This document shows, one piece after another, positions 1 through 8,461 of a stretch of DNA of 28,607 nucleotides. This DNA is from CAUZEB01 sp963578655 (GTDB lineage Bacteria > Chloroflexota > Dehalococcoidia > Lucifugimonadales > CAUZEB01), in NCBI GenBank assembly GCA_963578655.1, contig CAUZEB010000006.1, positions 1-28,607 on the forward strand, read 5' to 3'. The notes under the pieces are model-generated. The model was given only the letters and a program-made list of their open reading frames with translations. It ran no database searches and was not told where the DNA came from. Each line of letters begins with the position of its first letter. Position 1 is the first letter of the stretch. A program made the position numbers and the translations under genes.

Positions 1-205
1 CGTTTAATAGTTCTGCATATCTATTCAATATATCCGATTCATCTTACGTGGGATTCCCCATAAATACATAGGCACTATACTTACCTCTGTTCTAAATTAA
101 CATTTCGGCAAGACCTGAATTTATTTGAATACATATTCCCCTTTTGATATATTATTTGATGGATTATACGAACTAACTTCTGGTGGAGTAAATTAACAAC
201 AAACC

Positions 206-233
206 TTGACACAGAAGAACTGTGAGGTATAGT
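206..233 (+). promoter_or_regulatory. Predicted sigma70-type promoter for the class V aminotransferase gene
   Basis: TTGACA at 206-211 is followed after 16 bp by TATAGT at 228-233. The start site should lie near 240, giving a leader of about 85 nt before the ATG at 326. This is the main thing visible in the gene-free first 325 bases; I see no tRNA or gene tail in the rest. Confidence 0.55.
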
Positions 234-325
234 CTACCGACGGACAATACATAGGTAAATGATAGTCTTGATTAAGCCTGTTATTAATAGTAAAACCGAT
301 CCAATTTATTTAGAGGAAGAATAAA

Positions 326-1465
326 ATGAATCCTAAAGAAGTTCGAGATCTGTTCCCAGTTCTCAAAAGTCGCGCCTATATGTTTAGCGGTGGAATTGCC
401 CCAAATACTACCCGTACGCTTGAGGCGATTGAAGATTTCAATAACAAGCTAACTAACGATCCTGGAGAGTTGTATCGTACGGCCCGAGAGGATTTTGATA
501 TTGTACGTAGGTTGTTTGCAGATCTTATAGGTGCAGATGAGGATGAGATAGCAATTACTGATTCTACAGGAGCAGGCTCTAATCTAGCTATAGATTTGAT
601 AGACCCGACTCCGGGTAGTAACGTAGTTTTCGATGCGTCTGCCTATCCTTCAGCTGCTTTTCCGTGGATGCTACCAGGTAGGGATCATGTGGAGAGAAGA
701 TTTGTTTCCTATCGAGATCGAGTGGTTCATTTAGAAGATATAGCCGCGGCAATGGATGATAACACGATAGCTGTTAGTGTGTCTCATGTCTCTCAAGAGA
801 CAGGATTCAGATATGATTTGTCTGAATTGGCTAAATTAACCCACAAGTATGGTGCGGTCCTATGCGTCGATGCTATGCAATCAGCTGGAGCACTTTGCAT
901 TGATGTTCACGATGAAGACATCGATTTCCTGGCAACAGGGGCCATGAAATGGCTTATGGGGTCTGCTGGGGTCGGATTTTTTTATGCTGCAAGAAGGCAT
1001 TTAGATAGGATGCCACCACATGCTGGTGGGCCTGGAGCTGTCCGTGATAAAAGACCTTGGGGAGAAAGAGAATTTATGCCATTACCTGGAGCTGATAGGC
1101 TACATATTGGAATGCCTAACTTACTTGGATTAGCCGCTACGAGGCCAGGACTTGAGATTCTCCACGAGTTGGGTATGGAAACTGTGGAAGCCCATGTCTT
1201 GGATCTTTCCGGATATTGTATAAGCCAATTGCGAGAGAGGGGATTAACTGTTGTAACACCTTTCGAAGAAAAAGATCGTGCAGGTATAGTATCAATACAG
1301 ATGAAGAGCGATGAGGATGCGCTCAATGCTGACGAATTTTTAACCAGCCAAGGTGTTGATGCTTACCATGCAGAAGGAATTTTGAGGGTTGACCCTCACG
1401 TGTTTAATAATCGGGATGACATAGATAGATTTTTGAAAGGCCTGGACGAGTATTTAAAACTATAA
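326..1465 (+). CDS. Class V aminotransferase-fold PLP enzyme (cysteine desulfurase / isopenicillin epimerase-like)
   Basis: A 379-residue fold-type I PLP enzyme of the class V family, which includes cysteine desulfurases, isopenicillin-N epimerase-like proteins and kynureninases. The cofactor site is complete: His154 in SVSHVSQETG, Asp182 and Gln185 in VDAMQSAG, and the Schiff-base lysine Lys208 in TGAMKW. I see no mobile Cys loop of the IscS/SufS kind near the C-terminus, so a role as sulfur donor is doubtful; an epimerase, lyase or transaminase acting on a small amino acid is more likely. It is cytosolic, with no signal peptide. The start has a good Shine-Dalgarno (gaggaag, 313-319) and a promoter at 206-233. 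The next genes on the same strand are a GcvPA/GcvPB-like pair, so three fold-type I PLP proteins lie in a row. The substrate is unknown. Confidence 0.8.
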   Translation: MNPKEVRDLFPVLKSRAYMFSGGIAPNTTRTLEAIEDFNNKLTNDPGELYRTAREDFDIVRRLFADLIGADEDEIAITDSTGAGSNLAIDLIDPTPGSNVVFDASAYPSAAFPWMLPGRDHVERRFVSYRDRVVHLEDIAAAMDDNTIAVSVSHVSQETGFRYDLSELAKLTHKYGAVLCVDAMQSAGALCIDVHDEDIDFLATGAMKWLMGSAGVGFFYAARRHLDRMPPHAGGPGAVRDKRPWGEREFMPLPGADRLHIGMPNLLGLAATRPGLEILHELGMETVEAHVLDLSGYCISQLRERGLTVVTPFEEKDRAGIVSIQMKSDEDALNADEFLTSQGVDAYHAEGILRVDPHVFNNRDDIDRFLKGLDEYLKL

Positions 1466-1597
1466 GTTAAAAAGTAGTTGACATATAACATATCCCTAAC
1501 CAGTGAATATATTGATTTATTGTTATAGAGGTTATGAGTCTGATCAAGGTGTGTTATATCACAGAGTAAGGCAAAAGCAGCTTAGGAGGATTAACGC

Positions 1598-2986
1598 ATG
1601 AGTAATGGAAAGAGAGTATATCCATATATACCTAATTCGGTTCCTGAAGTGAAAGCAGCGATGCTTAAAGAAGTGGGCGCTAATGATATCATGGATTTAT
1701 ATGAAGAGATTCCTGATGATCTAAAATTTACAGGCAAGTTGAACATACCAGATCCACTTTTGGATGAGTATTCACTGAAGAGACATCTCGAAGGCTTACT
1801 TGGTAAGAATAAGCATGGCAACGAATACATCAATTTCTTGGGAGCTGGATGCTATCAGCATTTCGTCCCAGCTGTGTGTGATGAAATTAATGGACGCGGT
1901 GAATTCTTGACAGCTTATGTAGGGGAATCTTATGCGGATCATGGGAAGTGGCAGGCTTTCTTTGAATACTCTAGTTTAATGGCTGAATTATTGGATATGG
2001 AGACTCTCAGCGTGCCTATGTATGACGGCGCTCAAGCTGCGGCAACATCAATACGAATGGCAGCACGAATAAACGGACGAAGTAAAGTAGTAATTCCAAG
2101 ATCCATTAATCCTGAGATACGAATGGTTATAAATAATTATATAAAACCAGATATATCCATAACCGAAGTGGATTTTGATGAGGAAACAGGGCTTATCGAT
2201 ATTAATGACCTTAGAGAAAAAATCTCTTCTGACACTATTGCTGTATTTATTCAAAACCCTTCATACCTAGGTGTACTAGAGTGTCAAGCGGAAGAGATAG
2301 GTAAAATAGCTATCGAAAATGGATCCGAATACATTGTATACGCGGACCCAATTTCTCTAGGTGTTGTCACTCCCCCATCTCAATATGGGGCAACCATTAC
2401 CTGTGGCGATTTCCAGGCTTTGGGTATGCACATGTCAGCTGGTGGTGGTCAAGGAGGCTTTATAGCGACCAGTGATGATATGAGGTATGTCTCGGAATTT
2501 AAGGACCTTATGTTTGGGATTACTGAAACTGTCGTCGAAGGTGAGTATGGATTTGGCGAAGTTTTGTTTGACAGGACGTCGTATGGTTCTAGAGAAGGTG
2601 GGAACGAATATACAGGTACTAGTAGCGGTTTGTGGGCAATTACGGCTGGAGTATACTTGTCCCTGATGGGACCTAAAGGCATGCAGGACACCGGACAGAC
2701 GATAATGCAAATGTCTCAATATGCTGCCAAACGTATGGCAGAAATAGATGGTGTAGAACTACGACTAAATTCACCCTTCTTTAAAGAATTTGTCGTTAAT
2801 TTCGATGGCACGGGTAAAAGTGTCGCGAATATCAACGAATCTCTCCTGGAGAAAAAGATTTTTGGAGGTAAGGATCTTTCACAAGAGTTACCAGGACTTG
2901 GTGAAAGTGCCCTTTATTGTGTCACAGAAACAAAGACACAAGAGGATGTTGATACCCTAATCAAGGCCCTTAAGGAGGTTATTTAA
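1598..2986 (+). CDS. gcvPA: Glycine dehydrogenase (decarboxylating) subunit 1-like protein
   Basis: 462 residues, close to the usual GcvPA length of about 440-450. It shares the family start and core: NFLGAGCYQHFVP (79-91), TAYVGESYADHGKWQAFFEY, MYDGAQA (141-147), and ADPISLG (249-255). In the two-subunit P-protein, GcvPA pairs with GcvPB to decarboxylate glycine and pass the aminomethyl group to lipoyl-GcvH. Two hallmark regions differ here. The usual GEGQ...FGGP stretch reads GDFQ...AGGG (270-284), and the usual TREQHIRREKATSNIC block is replaced by residues around RTSYGSREGGNEYTGTSS (326-343). The protein is therefore a clear GcvPA homologue, but glycine specificity is uncertain. The Shine-Dalgarno aggagg at 1584-1589 supports this start. 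The partner gene begins 2 bp after the stop. Confidence 0.8.
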   Translation: MSNGKRVYPYIPNSVPEVKAAMLKEVGANDIMDLYEEIPDDLKFTGKLNIPDPLLDEYSLKRHLEGLLGKNKHGNEYINFLGAGCYQHFVPAVCDEINGRGEFLTAYVGESYADHGKWQAFFEYSSLMAELLDMETLSVPMYDGAQAAATSIRMAARINGRSKVVIPRSINPEIRMVINNYIKPDISITEVDFDEETGLIDINDLREKISSDTIAVFIQNPSYLGVLECQAEEIGKIAIENGSEYIVYADPISLGVVTPPSQYGATITCGDFQALGMHMSAGGGQGGFIATSDDMRYVSEFKDLMFGITETVVEGEYGFGEVLFDRTSYGSREGGNEYTGTSSGLWAITAGVYLSLMGPKGMQDTGQTIMQMSQYAAKRMAEIDGVELRLNSPFFKEFVVNFDGTGKSVANINESLLEKKIFGGKDLSQELPGLGESALYCVTETKTQEDVDTLIKALKEVI

Positions 2987-2988
2987 TA

Positions 2989-4551
2989 ATGAGCCGAGAT
3001 AAGAAAACGTTACTAAGAAAGTTCCACCAGGCAAGGTGGGATGAAGAAATCATCTTTGAGATGAGTGTTCCAGGTGAAAGAGGAATACTCGTACGAGAGG
3101 CCGAACGCGAAGTGCAAAGTAGAGTGGGTGATGGAGTGTCTGTATTGCCTGCTGGACTGAGGCGGAGTGAGGCACCGGCATTACCGGAAGTAAATCAAAT
3201 GAGGGTTCTGAGGCATTATATGCACCTGTCTCAAGAGACTATGGGTACTGACGTTACCATAGATATAAGTCAAGGTACATGTACTATGAAATATAGTCCT
3301 AAGGTACAAGAGCATATGGCGGCTCGTAACCCTGGTATAACTGAGGTACACCCCCTTCAGCCTGTTGAAACCATGCAAGGTGTTTTGGAATATATATACA
3401 ACCTTGAGGGCTACCTTAAAGAAATTTCTGGCATGGACGGGTTTACGTTTCAACCTGCTGGAGGAGCTCAAGGTATTTACACTGGAGCATCTATAATCAG
3501 GGCATATCATGAATCGAGAGGTGATACTCAACGGAATGAGATTATCACAACGATGTTTTCGCATCCTAGTGATTCGGCTGCACCTCATACGGCTGGGTAC
3601 AATGTAGTTACTTTGATGCCCGATGTAAATGGATACCCAGATCTGGAAGCGTTTAATGCTGCCCTATCGGAGCGCACGGCTGGTATATTTATAACCAATC
3701 CTGAAGATACAGGTATATACAACCCCAGGATACAAGAATATGTAGATGCAGCGCATCAAGCAGGAGCATTGTGCTATTACGATCAGGCAAACGCTAATGG
3801 GATGTTAGGGATTGCAAGAGCTAAAGAGGCAGGATTTGATCTGTGCCATTTCAATCTACACAAAACATTCTCTATACCCCATGGTTGTATGGGAGGGTCT
3901 GTAGGAGCTGTTGGATTCACTAAGGATTTGTCAATCTTTCCACCTACGCCAGGGGTTGCCTTTGACGGAGAAAAGTATTATTTAGATTATGATATTACTG
4001 ATAGCATAGGCAAAGTCAGATCTTTCTTCGGTAATGCGAATTCATTACTTAAGGCCTATTCGTGGATAAAAAGTCATGGTGCCGATGGACTCAGAGAAGC
4101 AGCTGAGTGCTCCGTGCTAAATAACAATTACATGGAAAAGAAACTTAGAGAAGTACCTGGAGTAACAGTGTGGTACGCTGAAGGTAAAAGAAGATTGGAA
4201 CAAGTAAGATATAGTTGGGAAAAATTATACGAAGATACAGGTGTGGGTTCAGAGGACGTGCAGCGAAGGATGTCAGATTATGGTTTGCAACATTACTGGA
4301 TGAGTCATCATCCATGGGTTGTTCCCGAACCATTTACTTTGGAACCATGCGAGTCATATTCGAAGGATGATATAGATGAATACGTTGCAGTCTTAGCGCA
4401 AATCTCTAAAGAAGCTTACGAGAATCCTGAACTGGTTCAGAGTGCACCTCACAACCAAGTAGTCCATAAGGTCCCTAATCCCAGTATTGATGAACCAGAG
4501 AGGATAGCTGTGAGCTGGCGCAAATATCAAAAGATCAGAGATGGCAATTAG
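2989..4551 (+). CDS. gcvPB: Glycine dehydrogenase (decarboxylating) subunit 2-like protein
   Basis: 520 residues, the PLP-bearing partner of the preceding gene; GcvPB is usually about 480-520 residues. The family signature TCTMKYSPK (97-105) is present, as are TNPEDTGIY (236-244), YYDQANANG (263-271) and the PLP lysine Lys292 in HFNLHKTFSIPHG. Directly after the lysine, the usual run of four or more glycines with a proline (PHGGGGPG) is changed to PHGCMGGSVGAVG, and the C-terminal part is also divergent. Its ribosome-binding site (aaggaggt, 2972-2979) lies inside the end of the upstream gene and the gap is 2 bp, so the two are surely co-translated. No gcvT, gcvH or lpd is in the window. The product is probably a heteromeric PLP decarboxylase; glycine is only the default guess for its substrate. 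Confidence 0.8.
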   Translation: MSRDKKTLLRKFHQARWDEEIIFEMSVPGERGILVREAEREVQSRVGDGVSVLPAGLRRSEAPALPEVNQMRVLRHYMHLSQETMGTDVTIDISQGTCTMKYSPKVQEHMAARNPGITEVHPLQPVETMQGVLEYIYNLEGYLKEISGMDGFTFQPAGGAQGIYTGASIIRAYHESRGDTQRNEIITTMFSHPSDSAAPHTAGYNVVTLMPDVNGYPDLEAFNAALSERTAGIFITNPEDTGIYNPRIQEYVDAAHQAGALCYYDQANANGMLGIARAKEAGFDLCHFNLHKTFSIPHGCMGGSVGAVGFTKDLSIFPPTPGVAFDGEKYYLDYDITDSIGKVRSFFGNANSLLKAYSWIKSHGADGLREAAECSVLNNNYMEKKLREVPGVTVWYAEGKRRLEQVRYSWEKLYEDTGVGSEDVQRRMSDYGLQHYWMSHHPWVVPEPFTLEPCESYSKDDIDEYVAVLAQISKEAYENPELVQSAPHNQVVHKVPNPSIDEPERIAVSWRKYQKIRDGN

Positions 4552-4601
4552 ACTGTTAATTCATTAATAAGTGGCTAAGGAATAGAGAAATAAAAAATAT
4601 G

Positions 4602-4662
4602 ATAAAGGAAACCCGTCTTGTAAATCGGCTATGAGTCGCAATAGAGGACGGGTTTCCTTTAT
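4602..4662 (+). terminator. Long hairpin after gcvPB, possible terminator or attenuator
   Basis: A 16-bp perfect inverted repeat: left arm 4602-4617 (ataaaggaaacccgtc), right arm 4647-4662, with a 29-nt loop. The right arm ends in a T-rich stretch (tttccttta). It begins 50 bp after the gcvPB stop and ends 22 bp before the TTG at 4685, so it can act as a terminator or attenuator between the two genes. It also covers the ATG at 4631, which argues against that ATG as the downstream start. Confidence 0.5.
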
Positions 4663-4684
4663 TCTAAACAGGCGGTTTGAACGT

Positions 4685-5800
4685 TTGAAGAAAATAGGAA
4701 TTATAGTTAACCCCGTAGCAGGTATGGGAGGTCGTGTCGGATTAAAAGGAAGCGATGGTCCCGAGATTTTAGCGAAAGCAAGAGCTCTGGGAGCAAAGCC
4801 CGAGGCACCCTGTAGAGCGATAGAAGCTCTCAAGCCTCTTACTAAATTCAAGGATGAAATAGAAGTTGTTACCTATCCCGGTGATATGGGTGAAAATGAA
4901 GCTCATTCATGTGGATTTATGCCAACTGTTATTGGTAAAGTGAACTCAGGCTACACAACCCCAGAAGATAGCAGACATGCGGCGCTAGATATGGAAAAGC
5001 TAGGCGTTGATTTAATATTGTTTGCAGGAGGTGATGGTACGGCCAGAGATATTTATAATGCTGTTGGTCAAAGAATACCTGTATTAGGGATACCAGCAGG
5101 AGTCAAAATTCATTCTGGCGTATATGCCCTAAGTCCGAGACATGCTGGTGAAGCGGCTCGCGTATATTTGGAAAATAAGGTACTGAATATGCGCGATGCC
5201 GAAGTGATGGACATCGATGAGGATGCGTTTCGATCTGGAGTAGTCACAGCCAAGTTATATGGCTATTTAAAAATACCGGAAGAACGAAGATTTGTTCAAA
5301 GTGTTAAATCAGGAAGTATCAGAACAGAGAAGGAAGCTGTGCTTGGTATTGCTTCTGAGATAGTAGTTGAAATGGATGAAGAGACTATATATATTATTGG
5401 ACCGGGTACGACTACTAGAGTCATTATGGAAAAACTAGATTTGAAGAATACTTTGCTGGGAGTGGATGTAGTACTCAACAAGAAATTACTTGCAAGTGAT
5501 GTTAACGAACAAGAGCTAATGAAGCTTACTTATCGTAGAAAGGCAAGAATAGTAGTGACTGTTATAGGTGGGCAAGGTTACATTTTCGGGCGAGGCAATC
5601 AGCAGGTAAGCCCTAGTATTATAAAACGAGTTGGTAAAGAAAATATCATAGTTGTGGCTACCAAGGATAAATTACTTTCACTCGAAAGACGGCCTCTTCT
5701 AGTTGACACGGGAAATGAAGAAATAAATCAATATTTAACTGGGTATATAAGAGTGACCACGGGCTATAGAGAATTCCACATGTATAAGGTGGGAGGCTAA
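4685..5800 (+). CDS. ATP-NAD kinase-family protein (COG3199, AcoX-like)
   Basis: A protein of the COG3199 group, predicted polyphosphate- or ATP-dependent NAD kinases that include AcoX from acetoin operons. The family start KKIGIIVNPVAGMGGRVGLKGSDG sits at the N-terminus, followed by the nucleotide loop AGGDGTARD and PVLGIPAGVKIHSGVYALSP. It is cytosolic, with no membrane segments. I place the start at TTG 4685, giving 371 residues, preceded by aggcgg at 4670-4675. An in-frame ATG exists at 4631, but it sits in the loop of a 16-bp hairpin and would add 18 residues the family does not have. NAD phosphorylation itself is unproven for this branch; its place among amino-acid enzymes and a transporter suggests an accessory role in a catabolic locus, as AcoX has. 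Confidence 0.75.
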   Translation: MKKIGIIVNPVAGMGGRVGLKGSDGPEILAKARALGAKPEAPCRAIEALKPLTKFKDEIEVVTYPGDMGENEAHSCGFMPTVIGKVNSGYTTPEDSRHAALDMEKLGVDLILFAGGDGTARDIYNAVGQRIPVLGIPAGVKIHSGVYALSPRHAGEAARVYLENKVLNMRDAEVMDIDEDAFRSGVVTAKLYGYLKIPEERRFVQSVKSGSIRTEKEAVLGIASEIVVEMDEETIYIIGPGTTTRVIMEKLDLKNTLLGVDVVLNKKLLASDVNEQELMKLTYRRKARIVVTVIGGQGYIFGRGNQQVSPSIIKRVGKENIIVVATKDKLLSLERRPLLVDTGNEEINQYLTGYIRVTTGYREFHMYKVGG

Positions 5801-5877
5801 ATGATACTGGTTCTTAATGCGAAATATAATATCTCTACCAACTGTTCTTCCAATAAACCAACATTTAGTTTGACCAA

Positions 5878-7176
5878 GTGAAAAATGCATATCTGAAATA
5901 CCAGCGCTCTATCTTCTATGGATGGTGGATAGTCATGGCCGGTGCCGTGACCATGGGTTTGTCAGGGGGCTTATTTTTCATGGGATTCGGATTCTTTTTC
6001 GAACCAATGAGAAATACATTCGGTTGGAGTAGAACCATTCTTTCCGCCGCATTTGCTATTAGCAGGGTAGAGGGTGGTGCGTTAGGACCTTTAGAAGGGT
6101 ATCTCATTCAACGTTTCGGACCGCGGAACGTCATATCCGTATCTATGGTTTTATTCGGTGTAGGGTTTATCCTACTAAGTCTAGTCAACTCGATATTTAC
6201 CTTTTATATGGTTTTCCTAATCATGGCCTTAGGAGCTGGTTCTGGAGCATTTACCGGTTCCATGGCAGCCATAAATAACTGGTTCCGTAAAAAACGAGCC
6301 AGAGCTTCAGGTTTCGGAATGTTAGGAATGGGAATCGGTGGTGTGATCTTTCCACCAATCCTTGCTTTCTTGATAACTTCTTACGGCTGGCGATCAACGG
6401 CCATAATAGCTGGTATTACCGTTATGTGTATAGGTATACCAATCTCACGGATAATACGTTTTAATCCAGAGCCGTATGGATATAAGCCTGATGGTGGCAA
6501 TTTGACCGTAGAACCAGAATCTGCGCAACTTGACTCTTTAAACAAGACACCCATAGCTCAGAATATCAGCTCGGATTATGAGGCTGATTTCACTGTAAAA
6601 CAGGCTCTCAAGACCCACGCGTTTTGGCTGATGGCTACAGGGCATAGTTTAGCCTTATTAATTATTTCTGTAATAAGCCTTCACCAAGTACCTTATTTAG
6701 AGAGTGTTCTCGGGTTTTCCAGGAATTCCGCGGCTACGATAGTGATGGCCCTGACTGCTACAAGCATGTTAGGCCAAGTAATCGGAGGATTCCTTGGTGA
6801 TAAATATAGTAAGAGTTATATAGCGGCTGCAACGATATTGGGCCACAGTACAGGTTTATACTTACTTTCCATTGCAGACGATTACATATTGGTATTGGTG
6901 TCGGCACTCATTCAGGGTTTTTCTTGGGGAATACGGACCCCAGTTTTAATCTCAATGAGAGGGGAATATTTTGGGAGGAAATCATATGCTATGATAATGG
7001 GTGTATCGCAAACTATAATGATGATCGGGATGGTTATTGGGCCCTTGTTCGCGGGATATTTTGCCGATCATTTTAGCTACAGTCTTGGGTTCAAAATTAT
7101 TGCTTTAATGGCTCTCCCAGGATTTTTTATGTTCATTGTCTTGAAAAAGCCGGTTTACCCTAAGGACCTCGTGTAA
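5878..7176 (+). CDS. MFS transporter, oxalate/formate antiporter-like
   Basis: 432 residues with about 12 predicted membrane segments and a hydrophilic central loop (about residues 195-240) rich in acidic and polar residues, as in the major facilitator superfamily. The N-terminus IFYGWWIVMAGAVTMG is typical of the OFA/monocarboxylate-like branch (COG2223-type), which moves small organic anions across the inner membrane. The cytoplasmic loop between helices 2 and 3 reads GYLIQRFGPRNVI, a variant of the MFS motif A. The GTG at 5878 starts 12 residues before the first helix and fits the family, but I see no clear Shine-Dalgarno. It lies 77 bp after the COG3199 gene on the same strand and is probably the transporter of this metabolic block. 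Substrate unknown; a carboxylate or amino-acid-derived acid is likely. Confidence 0.82.
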   Translation: MKNAYLKYQRSIFYGWWIVMAGAVTMGLSGGLFFMGFGFFFEPMRNTFGWSRTILSAAFAISRVEGGALGPLEGYLIQRFGPRNVISVSMVLFGVGFILLSLVNSIFTFYMVFLIMALGAGSGAFTGSMAAINNWFRKKRARASGFGMLGMGIGGVIFPPILAFLITSYGWRSTAIIAGITVMCIGIPISRIIRFNPEPYGYKPDGGNLTVEPESAQLDSLNKTPIAQNISSDYEADFTVKQALKTHAFWLMATGHSLALLIISVISLHQVPYLESVLGFSRNSAATIVMALTATSMLGQVIGGFLGDKYSKSYIAAATILGHSTGLYLLSIADDYILVLVSALIQGFSWGIRTPVLISMRGEYFGRKSYAMIMGVSQTIMMIGMVIGPLFAGYFADHFSYSLGFKIIALMALPGFFMFIVLKKPVYPKDLV

Positions 7177-7383
7177 ATGGCAAGATTCAATATTCGCCAA
7201 GAGGACTTTTTTCTTTCTGAAAGGATAACAGAACCGTCGTTTGGTTTCCCTTGCAATATCATCCCCTTGTTTAGTATATGACAGTCAATGTTTTATTGAG
7301 CATGATTGAATAGTTTCGTTTGATGTGAAACTTAGTAAAATCTTCTAAAAGAAACTAACTATATTTTGAAAGGAGGTATCAGA

Positions 7384-8388
7384 TTGGTCGAAAAAGTCTT
7401 GATGAATGCTGGTGACAGTTCAAATATAATGATAGACGGTCTGAATGTAAGTAATTGGGAAAGTCCTGAAGTCTTCAACAGTTTATACTCCGGTGATATC
7501 ACGGCGATTAATGCCACAATAGCTGTTTGGGAAGATTATCATCACACTATGGATAATATTGCTGCTTGGTTTAATCGATTCAAGCGGTATGAAGATTTAA
7601 TGGTTCAGGCTAAATCAGTGGCAGATATCATGGAGGCAAGGGATAACGGAAAAGTGGGAATTGTTTTGGGTTGGCAAAACGCCAACCCTATCGGTAATGA
7701 TCTTAATAGACTGGAATTATTTCACGCTCTCGGAGTAAAAATAATTCAGGTAACTTATAATGAACGGAATCTCTTAGGTAATGGTTGTTATGAACGGAAC
7801 GACGACGGGTTAAGTAAATTTGGTGTGGATGCTGTAAAAGAAATGAATCGATTGGGCATTCTTATAGACCTCTCTCATGTGGGAGATGAAACAACATTGG
7901 AAACTATCGAAATGTCTGATCAGCCCGTTGCTTTTACGCATGCGAATGCTCGCTCATTTTCCAATCATGCTAGAAACAAGCCAGATGATGCATTAAAATT
8001 ACTTGCTGAGAAGGGGGGGGTCGTCGGAGCGAATGCTTTTCCTCCATTTTTAAGGAAAGGTTTTGAGTCTACGTTAGAGGATTACGTAGATGCAATAGAT
8101 GACTTAGTTGAAAGAATAGGTGTCAATCATGTGGCTATTGGCACCGATTATACCCAAGACCAACCCAAAGAGTTTTTTGATTATCTTTTCTCTCAACAAG
8201 GGACAAAATATCAACCGCGGCCAGTACCCTATCCTGACCCGGTCATTCACCCGGAAGGCATGGAGACGCCTGATAAATTGATAAATGTTCGTAGAGAGCT
8301 TTCTAGGCGCGGGTACCGTGAGGATGATCTGTCTAAAATAATGGGCGGCAATTGGCTAAGACTCTTCAAACAGGTGTGGGGAGATTAA
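7384..8388 (+). CDS. Membrane-dipeptidase-family hydrolase (peptidase M19 fold) with altered metal site
   Basis: 334 residues from TTG 7384, chosen because a strong Shine-Dalgarno (aaaggaggt, 7369-7377) stands just before it; a TTG at 7366 lies upstream of that site and is unlikely. The fold is that of renal/membrane dipeptidase (PF01244): DLSHVGDETT holds His165 and AFTHANAR holds His186, both usual zinc ligands, and IGTDYTQDQP lies later. The N-terminal HxD metal pair of true dipeptidases (DGHND) is changed to DGLNV (18-22), and the bridging Glu of the GxEGGH region is not seen; the sequence is GWQN (96-99). This resembles a known subgroup annotated as membrane dipeptidase despite the change. 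There is no signal peptide. It probably cleaves or rearranges an amide or cyclic compound in the same pathway as the neighbours. A run of eight G occurs at 8013-8020. Confidence 0.72.
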   Translation: MVEKVLMNAGDSSNIMIDGLNVSNWESPEVFNSLYSGDITAINATIAVWEDYHHTMDNIAAWFNRFKRYEDLMVQAKSVADIMEARDNGKVGIVLGWQNANPIGNDLNRLELFHALGVKIIQVTYNERNLLGNGCYERNDDGLSKFGVDAVKEMNRLGILIDLSHVGDETTLETIEMSDQPVAFTHANARSFSNHARNKPDDALKLLAEKGGVVGANAFPPFLRKGFESTLEDYVDAIDDLVERIGVNHVAIGTDYTQDQPKEFFDYLFSQQGTKYQPRPVPYPDPVIHPEGMETPDKLINVRRELSRRGYREDDLSKIMGGNWLRLFKQVWGD

Positions 8389-8397
8389 TAGTCAGTG

Positions 8398-8425
8398 TTG
8401 CAATTGACTTATGGAATTTTATAAC
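8398..8425 (+). promoter_or_regulatory. Possible promoter for the small ABM-fold gene
   Basis: TTGCAA at 8398-8403, a 16-bp spacer and TATAAC at 8420-8425 predict a start site near 8432. This places the promoter over the in-frame ATG at 8411 and supports the ATG at 8462 as the real start. Confidence 0.35.
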
Positions 8426-8461
8426 AAGAAAGTGAAAGTCTGTTTGGAGAGGAGCGTTTAT

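Noticed and set aside
1478..1505. Promoter for the gcvPA-like gene from TTGACA at 1478-1483
   Set aside because: No acceptable -10 lies 15-19 bp downstream; the box may be chance.
3181..3588. 135-residue open frame opposite gcvPB
   Set aside because: Shadow of a well-supported gene on the other strand.
7313..7331. Stem gtttc...gaaac upstream of the dipeptidase-family gene
   Set aside because: Only 5 bp of AT-rich pairing with a nine-base loop, no T tract and no known regulator motif.
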